From NCBI GenBank assembly GCA_023388015.1, contig JAEWHB010000005.1:1-6432 (forward strand): 6,432 nucleotides of DNA, given 5' to 3'. Source of the DNA: Bacteroidota bacterium. GTDB taxonomy: Bacteria; Bacteroidota; Bacteroidia; Flavobacteriales; Weeksellaceae. Shown here one piece after another: positions 1 to 5,199 of the stretch (position 1 is the first letter of the stretch; each line of letters begins with the position of its first letter). The notes under the pieces were generated by a model. The model was given only the letters and a program-made list of their open reading frames with translations. It was not told the origin of the DNA and ran no database searches. The translations under genes and the position numbers were made by a program.

Positions 1-283
1 AATCGGGCTGAACGGTTTCCACAATTTTGGCCGAAAGCGACATCGCTTCTTCGTCACCCCCAAAAATCTGGATTCCCACCGGACGTTCGTAATCAAAAAT
101 ATCGAGTTTCATTCGGCTTTTGATGGCATCGCGGATGAGTCCTTCAGAGGAAATAAATTCGGAATACATCAAATCCGCTCCGTGCATTTTACACAAACGA
201 CGAAACGGCGGATCACTTACATCTTCCATCGGCGCAAGTAATAAAGGGAATTCAGGTAATTCTATGTTTCCTATCTTTACCAA
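1..283 (-). CDS. dusB: tRNA dihydrouridine synthase DusB, 5' part (C-terminus beyond window)
   Basis: FMN- and NADPH-dependent reductase that converts specific uridines in the tRNA D-loop to dihydrouridine in the cytoplasm. About 94 residues of the roughly 330 usual for the family are visible. They form the first strands of the TIM barrel: the FMN-loop motif LAPMEDVSDPPFR (residues 16-28), the SEFISSEG segment (41-48) and the VGIQIFGG strand (69-76). The catalytic cysteine of the NFGCP motif would lie past the left edge. The start is chosen at TTG (283-281), giving MVKIGNIELPEF. The only in-frame codons upstream before a stop are LCENFD, with no ATG, and the first in-frame ATG (residue 19) lies inside the FMN motif, so it cannot be the start. 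It is divergent from the ATP synthase cluster, with 30 bases between start codons. A TAACTTTG promoter element sits about 14 bases upstream. Family call is firm; DusB rather than another Dus is by overall resemblance. Confidence 0.92.
   Translation of the reverse strand, partial: MVKIGNIELPEFPLLLAPMEDVSDPPFRRLCKMHGADLMYSEFISSEGLIRDAIKSRMKLDIFDYERPVGIQIFGGDEEAMSLSAKIVETVQPD
251..279 (+). promoter_or_regulatory. Weak candidate promoter for the atp cluster
   Basis: TATCTTTA (272-279) matches TAnnTTTG at all but the last position. A TTC (251-253), which resembles a -33 TTG, lies 18 bases upstream. Transcription would start near 285, about 29 bases before the atpZ ATG. Most of this element lies inside dusB coding sequence on the other strand. 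A second near-match, TATGTTTC (263-270), has no -33 partner. A promoter is expected somewhere here because the upstream gene is divergent, but this particular site is only a guess. Confidence 0.25.
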
Positions 284-296
284 ATCAAAATTTTCG

Positions 297-322
297 CAAA
301 GTTACAAATTCCTATGGCGCAA
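297..322 (-). promoter_or_regulatory. Putative dusB promoter (TAnnTTTG type)
   Basis: On the minus strand TAACTTTG (304-297) matches the Bacteroidota -7 consensus TAnnTTTG exactly. A possible -33 TTG (322-320) lies 15 bases further upstream, shorter than the usual 19 or so, so the -33 part is weak. Transcription would begin near 292-290, leaving a leader of only about 7-9 bases before the TTG start. The -33 region lies inside the first codons of atpZ. Confidence 0.5.
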
Positions 323-538
323 GACCGTAAAAAAAACCCCTACGCTAAATACCTTCAACTCACTACCATTGCATTTCAGATGATGGCGATTATGTTTGTG
401 TTCATTTGGTTGGGGCAAAAAGCCGACGAAAATTGGAACGAAACTGATAAAAATTACTTCACTTTATTGGGCACACTCGTCGGATTGGGCGTTTCTTTGT
501 ATTTGATTTTGAAACAACTCAAAAGGATGGAGAAATGA
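314..538 (+). CDS. AtpZ-like F0F1 ATP synthase accessory membrane protein
   Basis: Small inner-membrane protein of 74 residues with two predicted helices (about 16-34 and 48-66), a basic N-terminus (MAQDRKKNPY) and a basic C-terminal tail. Gly34 and Asp38 after helix 1 and the G53/G57/G59 glycine pattern in helix 2 fit the AtpZ/"ATPase gene 1" family (Pfam ATPase_gene1). Family members are encoded at the head of many atp operons. They have been linked to divalent-cation supply or, with AtpI, to ATP synthase assembly; which applies here cannot be told from sequence. The ATG at 314 gives the family-typical length. Its stop overlaps the next gene's start (ATGA), indicating translational coupling. 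Recognition rests on topology, the glycine/aspartate pattern and position. Confidence 0.8.
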   Translation: MAQDRKKNPYAKYLQLTTIAFQMMAIMFVFIWLGQKADENWNETDKNYFTLLGTLVGLGVSLYLILKQLKRMEK

Positions 539-909
539 TGAAATCCAAAAAGATTTTGAATTTCCTGCTTATTTTTCTGGTTTGCATCGCGATTCATTAC
601 ATTTCGACCAAATATTTTTTTCAAATTGATGAATCTTATTTCACTTCAATTTATGTGTTTACAATTTTGGTTTTAATCACAACGCTTTTGATTATTGAGT
701 TTTTGGAAAGAAAATACCGGGAATATTTGGGGTATTTTTTTCTGATTGTCGTCACCTTGAAGCTTGTAGCGGCCAAGATTTTTATGAATTCATTTGAAAA
801 TTGGCGTGAAAATGAATTCAAATTTTCCTTCCTGATTCTGTATCTAATTAGTCTAATATTAATTACAAGATTTGCCATTAAAAAATTAATGACAGAAAAA
901 GATGACTAA
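535..909 (+). CDS. Hypothetical four-helix membrane protein in the AtpI position
   Basis: 124 residues, very hydrophobic, with four predicted membrane helices at about 7-24, 38-56, 65-84 and 97-115, a basic N-terminus (MMKSKK) and a charged C-terminus (KKLMTEKDD). Lys76 falls within helix 3. I do not recognise a characterised family with certainty. It may be a flavobacterial DUF (possibly DUF6168), and its size and helix count resemble AtpI, the c-ring assembly factor of proteobacterial atp operons. It starts within the atpZ stop (ATGA); an adjacent ATG at 538 would remove one Met. Its place between atpZ and atpB suggests a role in assembly or stability of the membrane sector, which is inference from context only. 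Codon and base use match its neighbours. Confidence 0.85.
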   Translation: MMKSKKILNFLLIFLVCIAIHYISTKYFFQIDESYFTSIYVFTILVLITTLLIIEFLERKYREYLGYFFLIVVTLKLVAAKIFMNSFENWRENEFKFSFLILYLISLILITRFAIKKLMTEKDD

Positions 910-924
910 AAGCAGAAAAAATGG

Positions 925-956
925 TTTCTTTAATTGAAAAACTTAGCCTAATTTTG
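925..956 (+). promoter_or_regulatory. Putative internal promoter ahead of atpB
   Basis: TAATTTTG (949-956) is an exact match to the Bacteroidota TAnnTTTG -7 element. TTTC (925-928), one base off the -33 TTTG, lies 20 bases upstream. A TTG at 934-936 is closer to ideal in sequence but only 12 bases away. Transcription would begin near 962, about 14 bases before the atpB ATG. The element lies in the 66-base gap after the four-helix protein, so it could transcribe the structural atp genes independently of the two accessory genes. Confidence 0.55.
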
Positions 957-975
957 CACCACAAAAAACAGGTTA

Positions 976-2088
976 ATGATAAATCCTATGCGCCAATTAA
1001 TTACGCTTTGTTTTATTTTAGTTTTTCAAGTGTTTGCATTTGCCGTTCCGCAGAACAGTGAAGCGAATGCAGAAGGCTTGGATAGAAAAGATTTAATGCG
1101 GCAGGAAGTCAAAGGGGTGATTTCTCACCACTTGATTGATTCTTATGATTTTACTTTTTTTGGAGATAAAGAAGGAAACTACTACGGTTTTCCACTTCCA
1201 GTTATCTTAATCGACGACGGATTGAAGGTTTTCAGTTCTTCAGAATTCGATCACGGCAACAAAGTAGTTGAAAAAGGAGGGAATTATTATAAAATCTACC
1301 ACGGTAAGATTTACAAAACCGATGCCGCCGGAACCATTAATTATAATGAAAAGCATTTTGTGTCCAATGAGAGACCTTGGGATTTGTCTATCACAAAAAA
1401 CGTTGTGATGATTATCTTGACAGGTCTTTTGATGCTTTGGTTGTTCAGTAGTTTGGCTCGCTCGTACGCGAGAAACGGTGGGATTCCAAAAGGAGTAGGG
1501 AGGTTTTTCGAGCCGATTGTCCTTTACATCAAAGACGAAATCGCCGTTCCCAACATCGGAGAAAAACATTACAAAAAATACATGCCTTTCCTTTTGTCGG
1601 TATTCTTCTTCATCTGGATTTTGAATATGTTTGGATTGACGCCACTTGGTGTAAACGTGACCGGAAACATTGCTTTCACGTTTGCTTTGGCGATTATGAC
1701 ATTTTTGATTACCAATTTCACAGGGAAAAAAACCTATTGGATGCATATCTTTGATCCGCTTGGGAACACAATGCCTTGGTATGCAAAGATTCCTTTGTAC
1801 ATCATTTTGATTCCGATTGAAATTTTGGGAATTTTCATTAAACCATTCTCACTTTTGATTCGTCTTTATGCCAATATGGCGGCGGGACACATCGTATTGA
1901 TGAGTTTGATTGGTTTGATTTTCATCTTCCAAAGCTGGATTGGCGGAACACTTTCGTTTGCATTGACGTTTGTGATTGTATTGATTAAAGTTTTAGTGGC
2001 CTTGTTACAGGCATATATTTTCACCATGCTTTCTGCTTTGTATTTCGGATTTGCGTCTGCAGAGCACGAGCACGAAGAAGCACATTAA
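976..2088 (+). CDS. atpB: F0F1 ATP synthase subunit a, with signal peptide and periplasmic extension
   Basis: Stator subunit of the membrane sector that forms the two proton half-channels against the c-ring. It has 370 residues, against about 270 in E. coli. The excess is N-terminal: a signal-peptide-like segment (about 1-23, hydrophobic LITLCFILVFQVFAFA) followed by a polar, Tyr- and Gly-rich domain (about 24-138) before the first channel helix (141-160). The essential arginine is Arg296 in the motif LLIRLYANMAAGH. Asn300, His305 and Gln345 (in LLQAYIF) align with E. coli Asn214, Glu219 and Gln252. Lys338 lies where E. coli has His245. The C-terminus is rich in His and Glu (EHEHEEAH). The ATG at 976 is used, but Met5 (ATG at 988) would give a tighter signal peptide and is a real alternative. 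There is no Shine-Dalgarno sequence. It follows a TAnnTTTG promoter element and precedes atpE by 45 bases. Confidence 0.97.
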   Translation: MINPMRQLITLCFILVFQVFAFAVPQNSEANAEGLDRKDLMRQEVKGVISHHLIDSYDFTFFGDKEGNYYGFPLPVILIDDGLKVFSSSEFDHGNKVVEKGGNYYKIYHGKIYKTDAAGTINYNEKHFVSNERPWDLSITKNVVMIILTGLLMLWLFSSLARSYARNGGIPKGVGRFFEPIVLYIKDEIAVPNIGEKHYKKYMPFLLSVFFFIWILNMFGLTPLGVNVTGNIAFTFALAIMTFLITNFTGKKTYWMHIFDPLGNTMPWYAKIPLYIILIPIEILGIFIKPFSLLIRLYANMAAGHIVLMSLIGLIFIFQSWIGGTLSFALTFVIVLIKVLVALLQAYIFTMLSALYFGFASAEHEHEEAH

Positions 2089-2133
2089 TAAAGAGAAATT
2101 AATATTTTAGTTTAATTATATAAATTTATCAGT

Positions 2134-2325
2134 ATGGAAATTCCAGTAATGGTAGGAGCAGGTTTAGTAGTAATCGGAGTAGGTATCGGTATCGGTATGA
2201 TCGGTAAAGGTGCTATGGAAGGTATCGCTAGACAGCCTGAAGCTTCAGGTAAAATTCAGACTGCGATGTTGATTGCAGCGGCTCTAATTGAAGGTATTGG
2301 TTTTGCTGCACTTTTCGCAGTTTAA
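2134..2325 (+). CDS. atpE: F0F1 ATP synthase subunit c
   Basis: Rotor-ring proteolipid of 63 residues, a two-helix hairpin in the membrane. Helix 1 carries the glycine-packed run (G15, G17, G19, G21, G24), the polar loop is ARQPE (32-36), and helix 2 contains the ion-carrying carboxylate Glu53 in AALIEGIGF. Gly follows Glu53, where Na+-dependent rings have Ser or Thr and a partner Gln, so proton coupling is likely. The leader is strongly A/T-rich with no Shine-Dalgarno sequence, a context that favours efficient initiation in Bacteroidota; the protein is needed in many copies per enzyme. A long hairpin follows the stop codon. Family and frame are certain. Confidence 0.98.
   Translation: MEIPVMVGAGLVVIGVGIGIGMIGKGAMEGIARQPEASGKIQTAMLIAAALIEGIGFAALFAV
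2182..2199 (+). repeat. Hexamer tandem repeat in the atpE glycine motif
   Basis: Two copies of GGTATC followed by GGTATG encode Gly-Ile-Gly-Ile-Gly-Met in helix 1 of subunit c. The repeat is explained by the protein's glycine packing motif. It is recorded because slippage here would stay in frame. Confidence 0.6.
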
Positions 2326-2331
2326 TCAAAC

Positions 2332-2343
2332 AAAAACAAAGTT
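2332..2343 (+). repeat. 12-base direct repeat shared by two intergenic gaps (second copy 3480-3491)
   Basis: AAAAACAAAGTT occurs exactly at 2332-2343 (atpE/atpF gap) and at 3480-3491 (atpH/atpA gap). In both places its GTT or TT end is the start of an inverted repeat. A shorter copy, AAAAACAAA, is at 2382-2390. The sequence is of low complexity, so chance is possible. Confidence 0.35.
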
Positions 2344-2374
2344 CTGCTGTAACGGTTGGTTGCAGCAGGATTTT
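2342..2374 (+). promoter_or_regulatory. Hairpin after atpE, possible attenuator or RNA-processing barrier
   Basis: CTGCTGTAAC (2344-2353) pairs along its whole length with GTTGCAGCAG (2359-2368) around a GGTTG loop, with a single T:G wobble. Two further pairs (2342-2343 with 2369-2370) extend the stem to 12. TTTT follows directly (2371-2374) but gives way to AAAA. This looks like a partial terminator or a 3'-end stabiliser between subunit c and subunit b. Essential genes continue downstream, so complete termination is unlikely. Confidence 0.65.
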
Positions 2375-2406
2375 AAAATTTAAAAACAAAACTAAGTTAT
2401 CTTAAT

Positions 2407-2907
2407 ATGGAAAAATTAATTAATGATTTTTCGTTCGGATTGTTTTTCTGGCAAACTTTATTGTTCATCGTATTGATTTTATTGTTGCACAAATTTGCTT
2501 GGAAACCTATTTTAAATGCGGTTAATGAAAGAGAGAAATCAATCGAGGACGCTTTAAACGAAGCCAAAAAAGCACGTGAAGAAATGGCACTTTTGAAATC
2601 AGAAAATGAAAAAATTCTGAAAGAAGCCAAAATCGAGCGCGATGCCATTTTGAAAGAAGCGAGAGAAGCCAAAGACAACATCATCGCACAAGCAAAAGAA
2701 ACGGCTCAGGGCGCTGCAGACCGTTTGGTTGAAAATGCGAAAGTAGCCATCAACAATGAAAAAGCAGCTGCTATGACCGATTTGAAAAATCAAATTGCGC
2801 AGTTGTCAATCGACGTTGCTGAAAAGGTTCTGAAAAAAGAATTGGACAATAAATCGGCTCAGGAAGCTTTGGCAAAAGAAATCATTAACGAAGCAAAACT
2901 GAACTAA
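2407..2907 (+). CDS. atpF: F0F1 ATP synthase subunit b
   Basis: Peripheral-stalk subunit that anchors delta and the alpha3-beta3 head to subunit a. It has 166 residues: a short N-terminus, one membrane helix (about 9-28), the family motif KFAWKPIL (29-36), then a long highly charged Ala/Glu/Lys-rich helix (about 40-145) suited to a right-handed coiled-coil dimer, and a C-terminal delta-binding region (IAQLSIDVAEKVLKKEL). Length and organisation are normal for a single b-type subunit; there is no second b' gene, so a homodimer is expected. The ATG at 2407 is preceded by an A/T-rich leader without Shine-Dalgarno. It is separated from atpE by an 81-base gap with a hairpin and from atpH by one base, so translational coupling to atpH is likely. 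Confidence 0.97.
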   Translation: MEKLINDFSFGLFFWQTLLFIVLILLLHKFAWKPILNAVNEREKSIEDALNEAKKAREEMALLKSENEKILKEAKIERDAILKEAREAKDNIIAQAKETAQGAADRLVENAKVAINNEKAAAMTDLKNQIAQLSIDVAEKVLKKELDNKSAQEALAKEIINEAKLN

Positions 2908-2908
2908 G

Positions 2909-3469
2909 ATGGCAGGATTCCGCGCAGCAAAACGATATGCAAAAGGTTTGATGCAGTTCGCTTCCGAAACCGGAAAAGGTACTGAAATCAACCAGGAAAT
3001 GATTGATTTGAAAAATTCAATTCAAAACAGTCGTGAACTGGCGCAGTTCTTAAGTTCTCCCGTTTTGGATTCCCGAAGAAAGAATGACATCGCCAAAGAA
3101 TTGTTCAAGGACTTTTCTCCGGCGACTCAGAACTTCATCAATTTGGTCATTCGTCAAAGAAGAGAAGCTCTATTGAAACAGATTGCAGTTCAGTTCAACG
3201 AATTATATGATCAAGCAAACAACGTTCGTACAGCTGAAGTGATTTCAGCTTCTGAATTGAACGACGAACTGGTTCAGGAAATTTTGGCCAAAGCCAAATC
3301 AAAAATGGGAGAAGAATTTACTTATAAAATTGAAAGTAAAGTCAATCCGGATTTGATTGGAGGATTTATTTTACGTGTGGGCGACAAACAAATCGACTCT
3401 ACCGTAAGAGCAAGTCTGAACAAACTGAAAAAAGAATTTGAAATTAACGATTACGTAGCCAAAATTTAA
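2909..3469 (+). CDS. atpH: F0F1 ATP synthase subunit delta
   Basis: Connects the b dimer to the top of the alpha3-beta3 head (the OSCP equivalent). It has 186 residues, close to the usual 175-185. The N-terminal six-helix domain (about 1-105) opens with FRAAKRYAKGL and contains FLSSPVLDSRRKNDIAKELF (47-66). The C-terminal domain carries the conserved segment ending PDLIGGFILRVGD (147-159) and closes with DSTVRASLNKLKKEF. The ATG lies one base after the atpF stop and has no leader of its own, so translation is probably coupled to atpF. A 66-base gap with an inverted repeat follows before atpA. Confidence 0.96.
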   Translation: MAGFRAAKRYAKGLMQFASETGKGTEINQEMIDLKNSIQNSRELAQFLSSPVLDSRRKNDIAKELFKDFSPATQNFINLVIRQRREALLKQIAVQFNELYDQANNVRTAEVISASELNDELVQEILAKAKSKMGEEFTYKIESKVNPDLIGGFILRVGDKQIDSTVRASLNKLKKEFEINDYVAKI

Positions 3470-3488
3470 TGGGTACAATAAAAACAAA

Positions 3489-3512
3489 GTTGCAAGTAGA
3501 ATTACTTGAAAC
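3489..3512 (+). repeat. Inverted repeat in the atpH-atpA gap
   Basis: CAAGTA (3493-3498) and TACTTG (3503-3508) are perfect inverses around GAAT. After one mismatch, GTT (3489-3491) and AAC (3510-3512) extend the symmetry to ten positions per arm. The hairpin would be A/T-rich and weak, with no T-run, so it is not a terminator. It could be a weak RNA structure upstream of the atpA start or a protein-binding palindrome, or chance. Confidence 0.4.
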
Positions 3513-3535
3513 ACTAAACTTTAAACAAAAGTAAA

Positions 3536-5113
3536 ATGGCAGAAATAAAACCGGCTGAAGTTTCAGCGATCTTAAAACAACAACTTTCCAATTTCGACGT
3601 AAACGTTGAAATGTCGGAAGTAGGAACAGTTCTTAGTGTTGGAGACGGTATTGCCCGTGTTTACGGATTGGACAATGCTCAGATGGGTGAGTTAGTAGAA
3701 TTCTCCAACGGTTTGGAAGGAATGGTACTCAACCTGGAAGAAGATAATGTTGGGGTAGTATTAATGGGGCAGTCCAAAGAAATCAAGGAAGGTGACACTG
3801 TAAAACGTACCAAACGTATTACTTCTATCCGTGTAGGAGAAGGAATGCTTGGCCGTGTGGTAAATATGTTGGGTAACCCAATTGATGGAAAAGGACCAAT
3901 CACCGGCGAACTTTATGAAATGCCAATCGAGCGTAAAGCACCGGGAGTTATCTATCGCCAACCGGTAAACGAACCTTTGCAGACAGGTATCGTTTCTATT
4001 GACTCGATGATTCCTATCGGACGTGGACAGCGTGAGTTGATCATCGGTGACCGTCAGACCGGAAAGACTTCGGTTGCTTTAGATGCCATTTTGAATCAAA
4101 AAGAATTTTACGACAGAGGAGAGCCTGTTTACTGTATCTATGTGGCAGTTGGACAAAAAGGTTCTACCGTTGCTCAAATTTTAAATACATTACAAGCTCA
4201 CGGAGCAGATAAATATACGGTTGTAGTAGCGGCCAACGCTTCTGACCCGGCTCCTATGCAGGTTTACGCGCCAATGGCGGGTGCTGCAATCGGAGAATAT
4301 TTCCGTGATACAGGTCGTCCTGCACTAGTTGTTTATGATGATTTATCTAAACAAGCGGTTGCTTACCGTGAGGTTTCCTTGTTGCTTCGTCGTCCACCGG
4401 GACGTGAGGCTTATCCGGGTGACGTATTCTATTTGCACTCCCGTTTGTTGGAACGTGCTGCAAAAGTAATCGGTGACGATAAAGTAGCGGCTGAAATGAA
4501 CGACTTACCGGAATCTTTGAAAGGAATCGTAAAAGGAGGTGGATCTTTGACGGCTTTGCCAATCATCGAAACTCAAGCAGGTGACGTTTCGGCTTATATC
4601 CCGACCAACGTAATTTCAATTACCGACGGACAAATTTTCTTGGAGTCTGATTTATTCAACTCTGGTATCCGTCCGGCAATTAACGTAGGTATTTCGGTTT
4701 CGCGTGTGGGTGGTAACGCTCAGACCAAACCGATGAAAAAAGTATCGGGAACTTTGAAACTTGACCAGGCACAATACCGTGAATTGGAAGCTTTCGCTAA
4801 ATTCGGATCTGACTTGGATGCAGCGACTATGTCTGTTATTGGGAAAGGAGAAAGAAACGTGGAAATCCTGAAGCAAAATGTGAACTCACCGATTCCGGTT
4901 GAGGAGCAGGTTGCCATCATTATGGCAGGAACCAACGGTATGTTGAGAAACGTTCCGGTTGAAAAAGTAAAAGAATGGCAGGATAGTTTCCTTTCACTTT
5001 TGAGAAGCCAGCACAGCGGATTGTTGACTGAACTTCGTGAAGGAAAATTCTCTGACGAAATCGTAGATAAGCTAAAAGCAATTATCAACGATACGACAGT
5101 AGCTTATAATTAA
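3536..5113 (+). CDS. atpA: F0F1 ATP synthase subunit alpha
   Basis: Non-catalytic nucleotide-binding subunit of the alpha3-beta3 head, peripheral to the inner membrane on the cytoplasmic side. It has 525 residues. In order: beta-barrel domain (about 25-95), nucleotide-binding domain with Walker A GDRQTGKT (171-178) and Walker B-like strand LVVYDD (264-269), the alpha/beta signature PAINVGISVS (380-389), and a helical C-terminal domain (about 395-525). Arg390, in SVSRVGG, is the counterpart of the E. coli alpha arginine finger Arg376. Relative to E. coli there is an extra stretch of about seven residues in the loop around 311-335 (near MNDLPESLKG). The start gives MAEIKPAEVSAIL, a normal N-terminus. 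The leader is A-rich without Shine-Dalgarno. The catalytic beta gene does not follow; atpG is next. Confidence 0.98.
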   Translation: MAEIKPAEVSAILKQQLSNFDVNVEMSEVGTVLSVGDGIARVYGLDNAQMGELVEFSNGLEGMVLNLEEDNVGVVLMGQSKEIKEGDTVKRTKRITSIRVGEGMLGRVVNMLGNPIDGKGPITGELYEMPIERKAPGVIYRQPVNEPLQTGIVSIDSMIPIGRGQRELIIGDRQTGKTSVALDAILNQKEFYDRGEPVYCIYVAVGQKGSTVAQILNTLQAHGADKYTVVVAANASDPAPMQVYAPMAGAAIGEYFRDTGRPALVVYDDLSKQAVAYREVSLLLRRPPGREAYPGDVFYLHSRLLERAAKVIGDDKVAAEMNDLPESLKGIVKGGGSLTALPIIETQAGDVSAYIPTNVISITDGQIFLESDLFNSGIRPAINVGISVSRVGGNAQTKPMKKVSGTLKLDQAQYRELEAFAKFGSDLDAATMSVIGKGERNVEILKQNVNSPIPVEEQVAIIMAGTNGMLRNVPVEKVKEWQDSFLSLLRSQHSGLLTELREGKFSDEIVDKLKAIINDTTVAYN

Positions 5114-5124
5114 TCTTTAAAAAT

Positions 5125-5151
5125 TTGCGGATCTGTCCATCAGGTCCGCAA
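5125..5151 (+). promoter_or_regulatory. Hairpin after atpA, possible processing or partial termination site
   Basis: TTGCGGATCTG (5125-5135) pairs with CAGGTCCGCAA (5141-5151) around TCCAT: 11 pairs with one T:G wobble. The following bases (TTATATAAATG) lack a proper T-run, so efficient intrinsic termination is unlikely. It lies 11 bases after the atpA stop and 48 before atpG. By size, loop length and placement it resembles the hairpin after atpE. Confidence 0.65.
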
Positions 5152-5199
5152 TTATATAAATGTCATTGTACTATTTAGTTGTACATTATAATTTAAAGA

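Noticed and set aside
120..383. Plus-strand open frame of 87 codons spanning the dusB/atpZ junction
   Set aside because: It is antisense to dusB and then out of frame with atpZ; the protein has no family character.
1240..1746. Minus-strand open frame of 168 codons within atpB
   Set aside because: A shadow of the atpB coding sequence; Cys/His/Gln-rich with no recognisable domain and no promoter element.
2121..2128. TAAATTTA as a promoter element for atpE
   Set aside because: Lies 5 bases from the ATG, so the transcript would start within or after the start codon; better explained as an A/T-rich leader.
2120..2129. Ten-base palindrome ATAAATTTAT before atpE
   Set aside because: Expected by chance in a stretch of almost pure A/T; no sign of an operator.
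3515..3523. TAAACTTTA as a promoter element for atpA
   Set aside because: Two or more mismatches to TAnnTTTG in either register, with a poor -33 partner 23 bases away.
4720..5088. Minus-strand open frame of 122 codons within atpA
   Set aside because: Shadow of the conserved alpha coding frame, with Ser-rich composition typical of antisense reading.
5166..5194. Possible promoter before atpG: two TTGTAC copies (5166 and 5179) and TATAAT (5187)
   Set aside because: It resembles an E. coli -10, not the TAnnTTTG type. Spacing is 15 or shorter, and the start would fall at or past the ATG.
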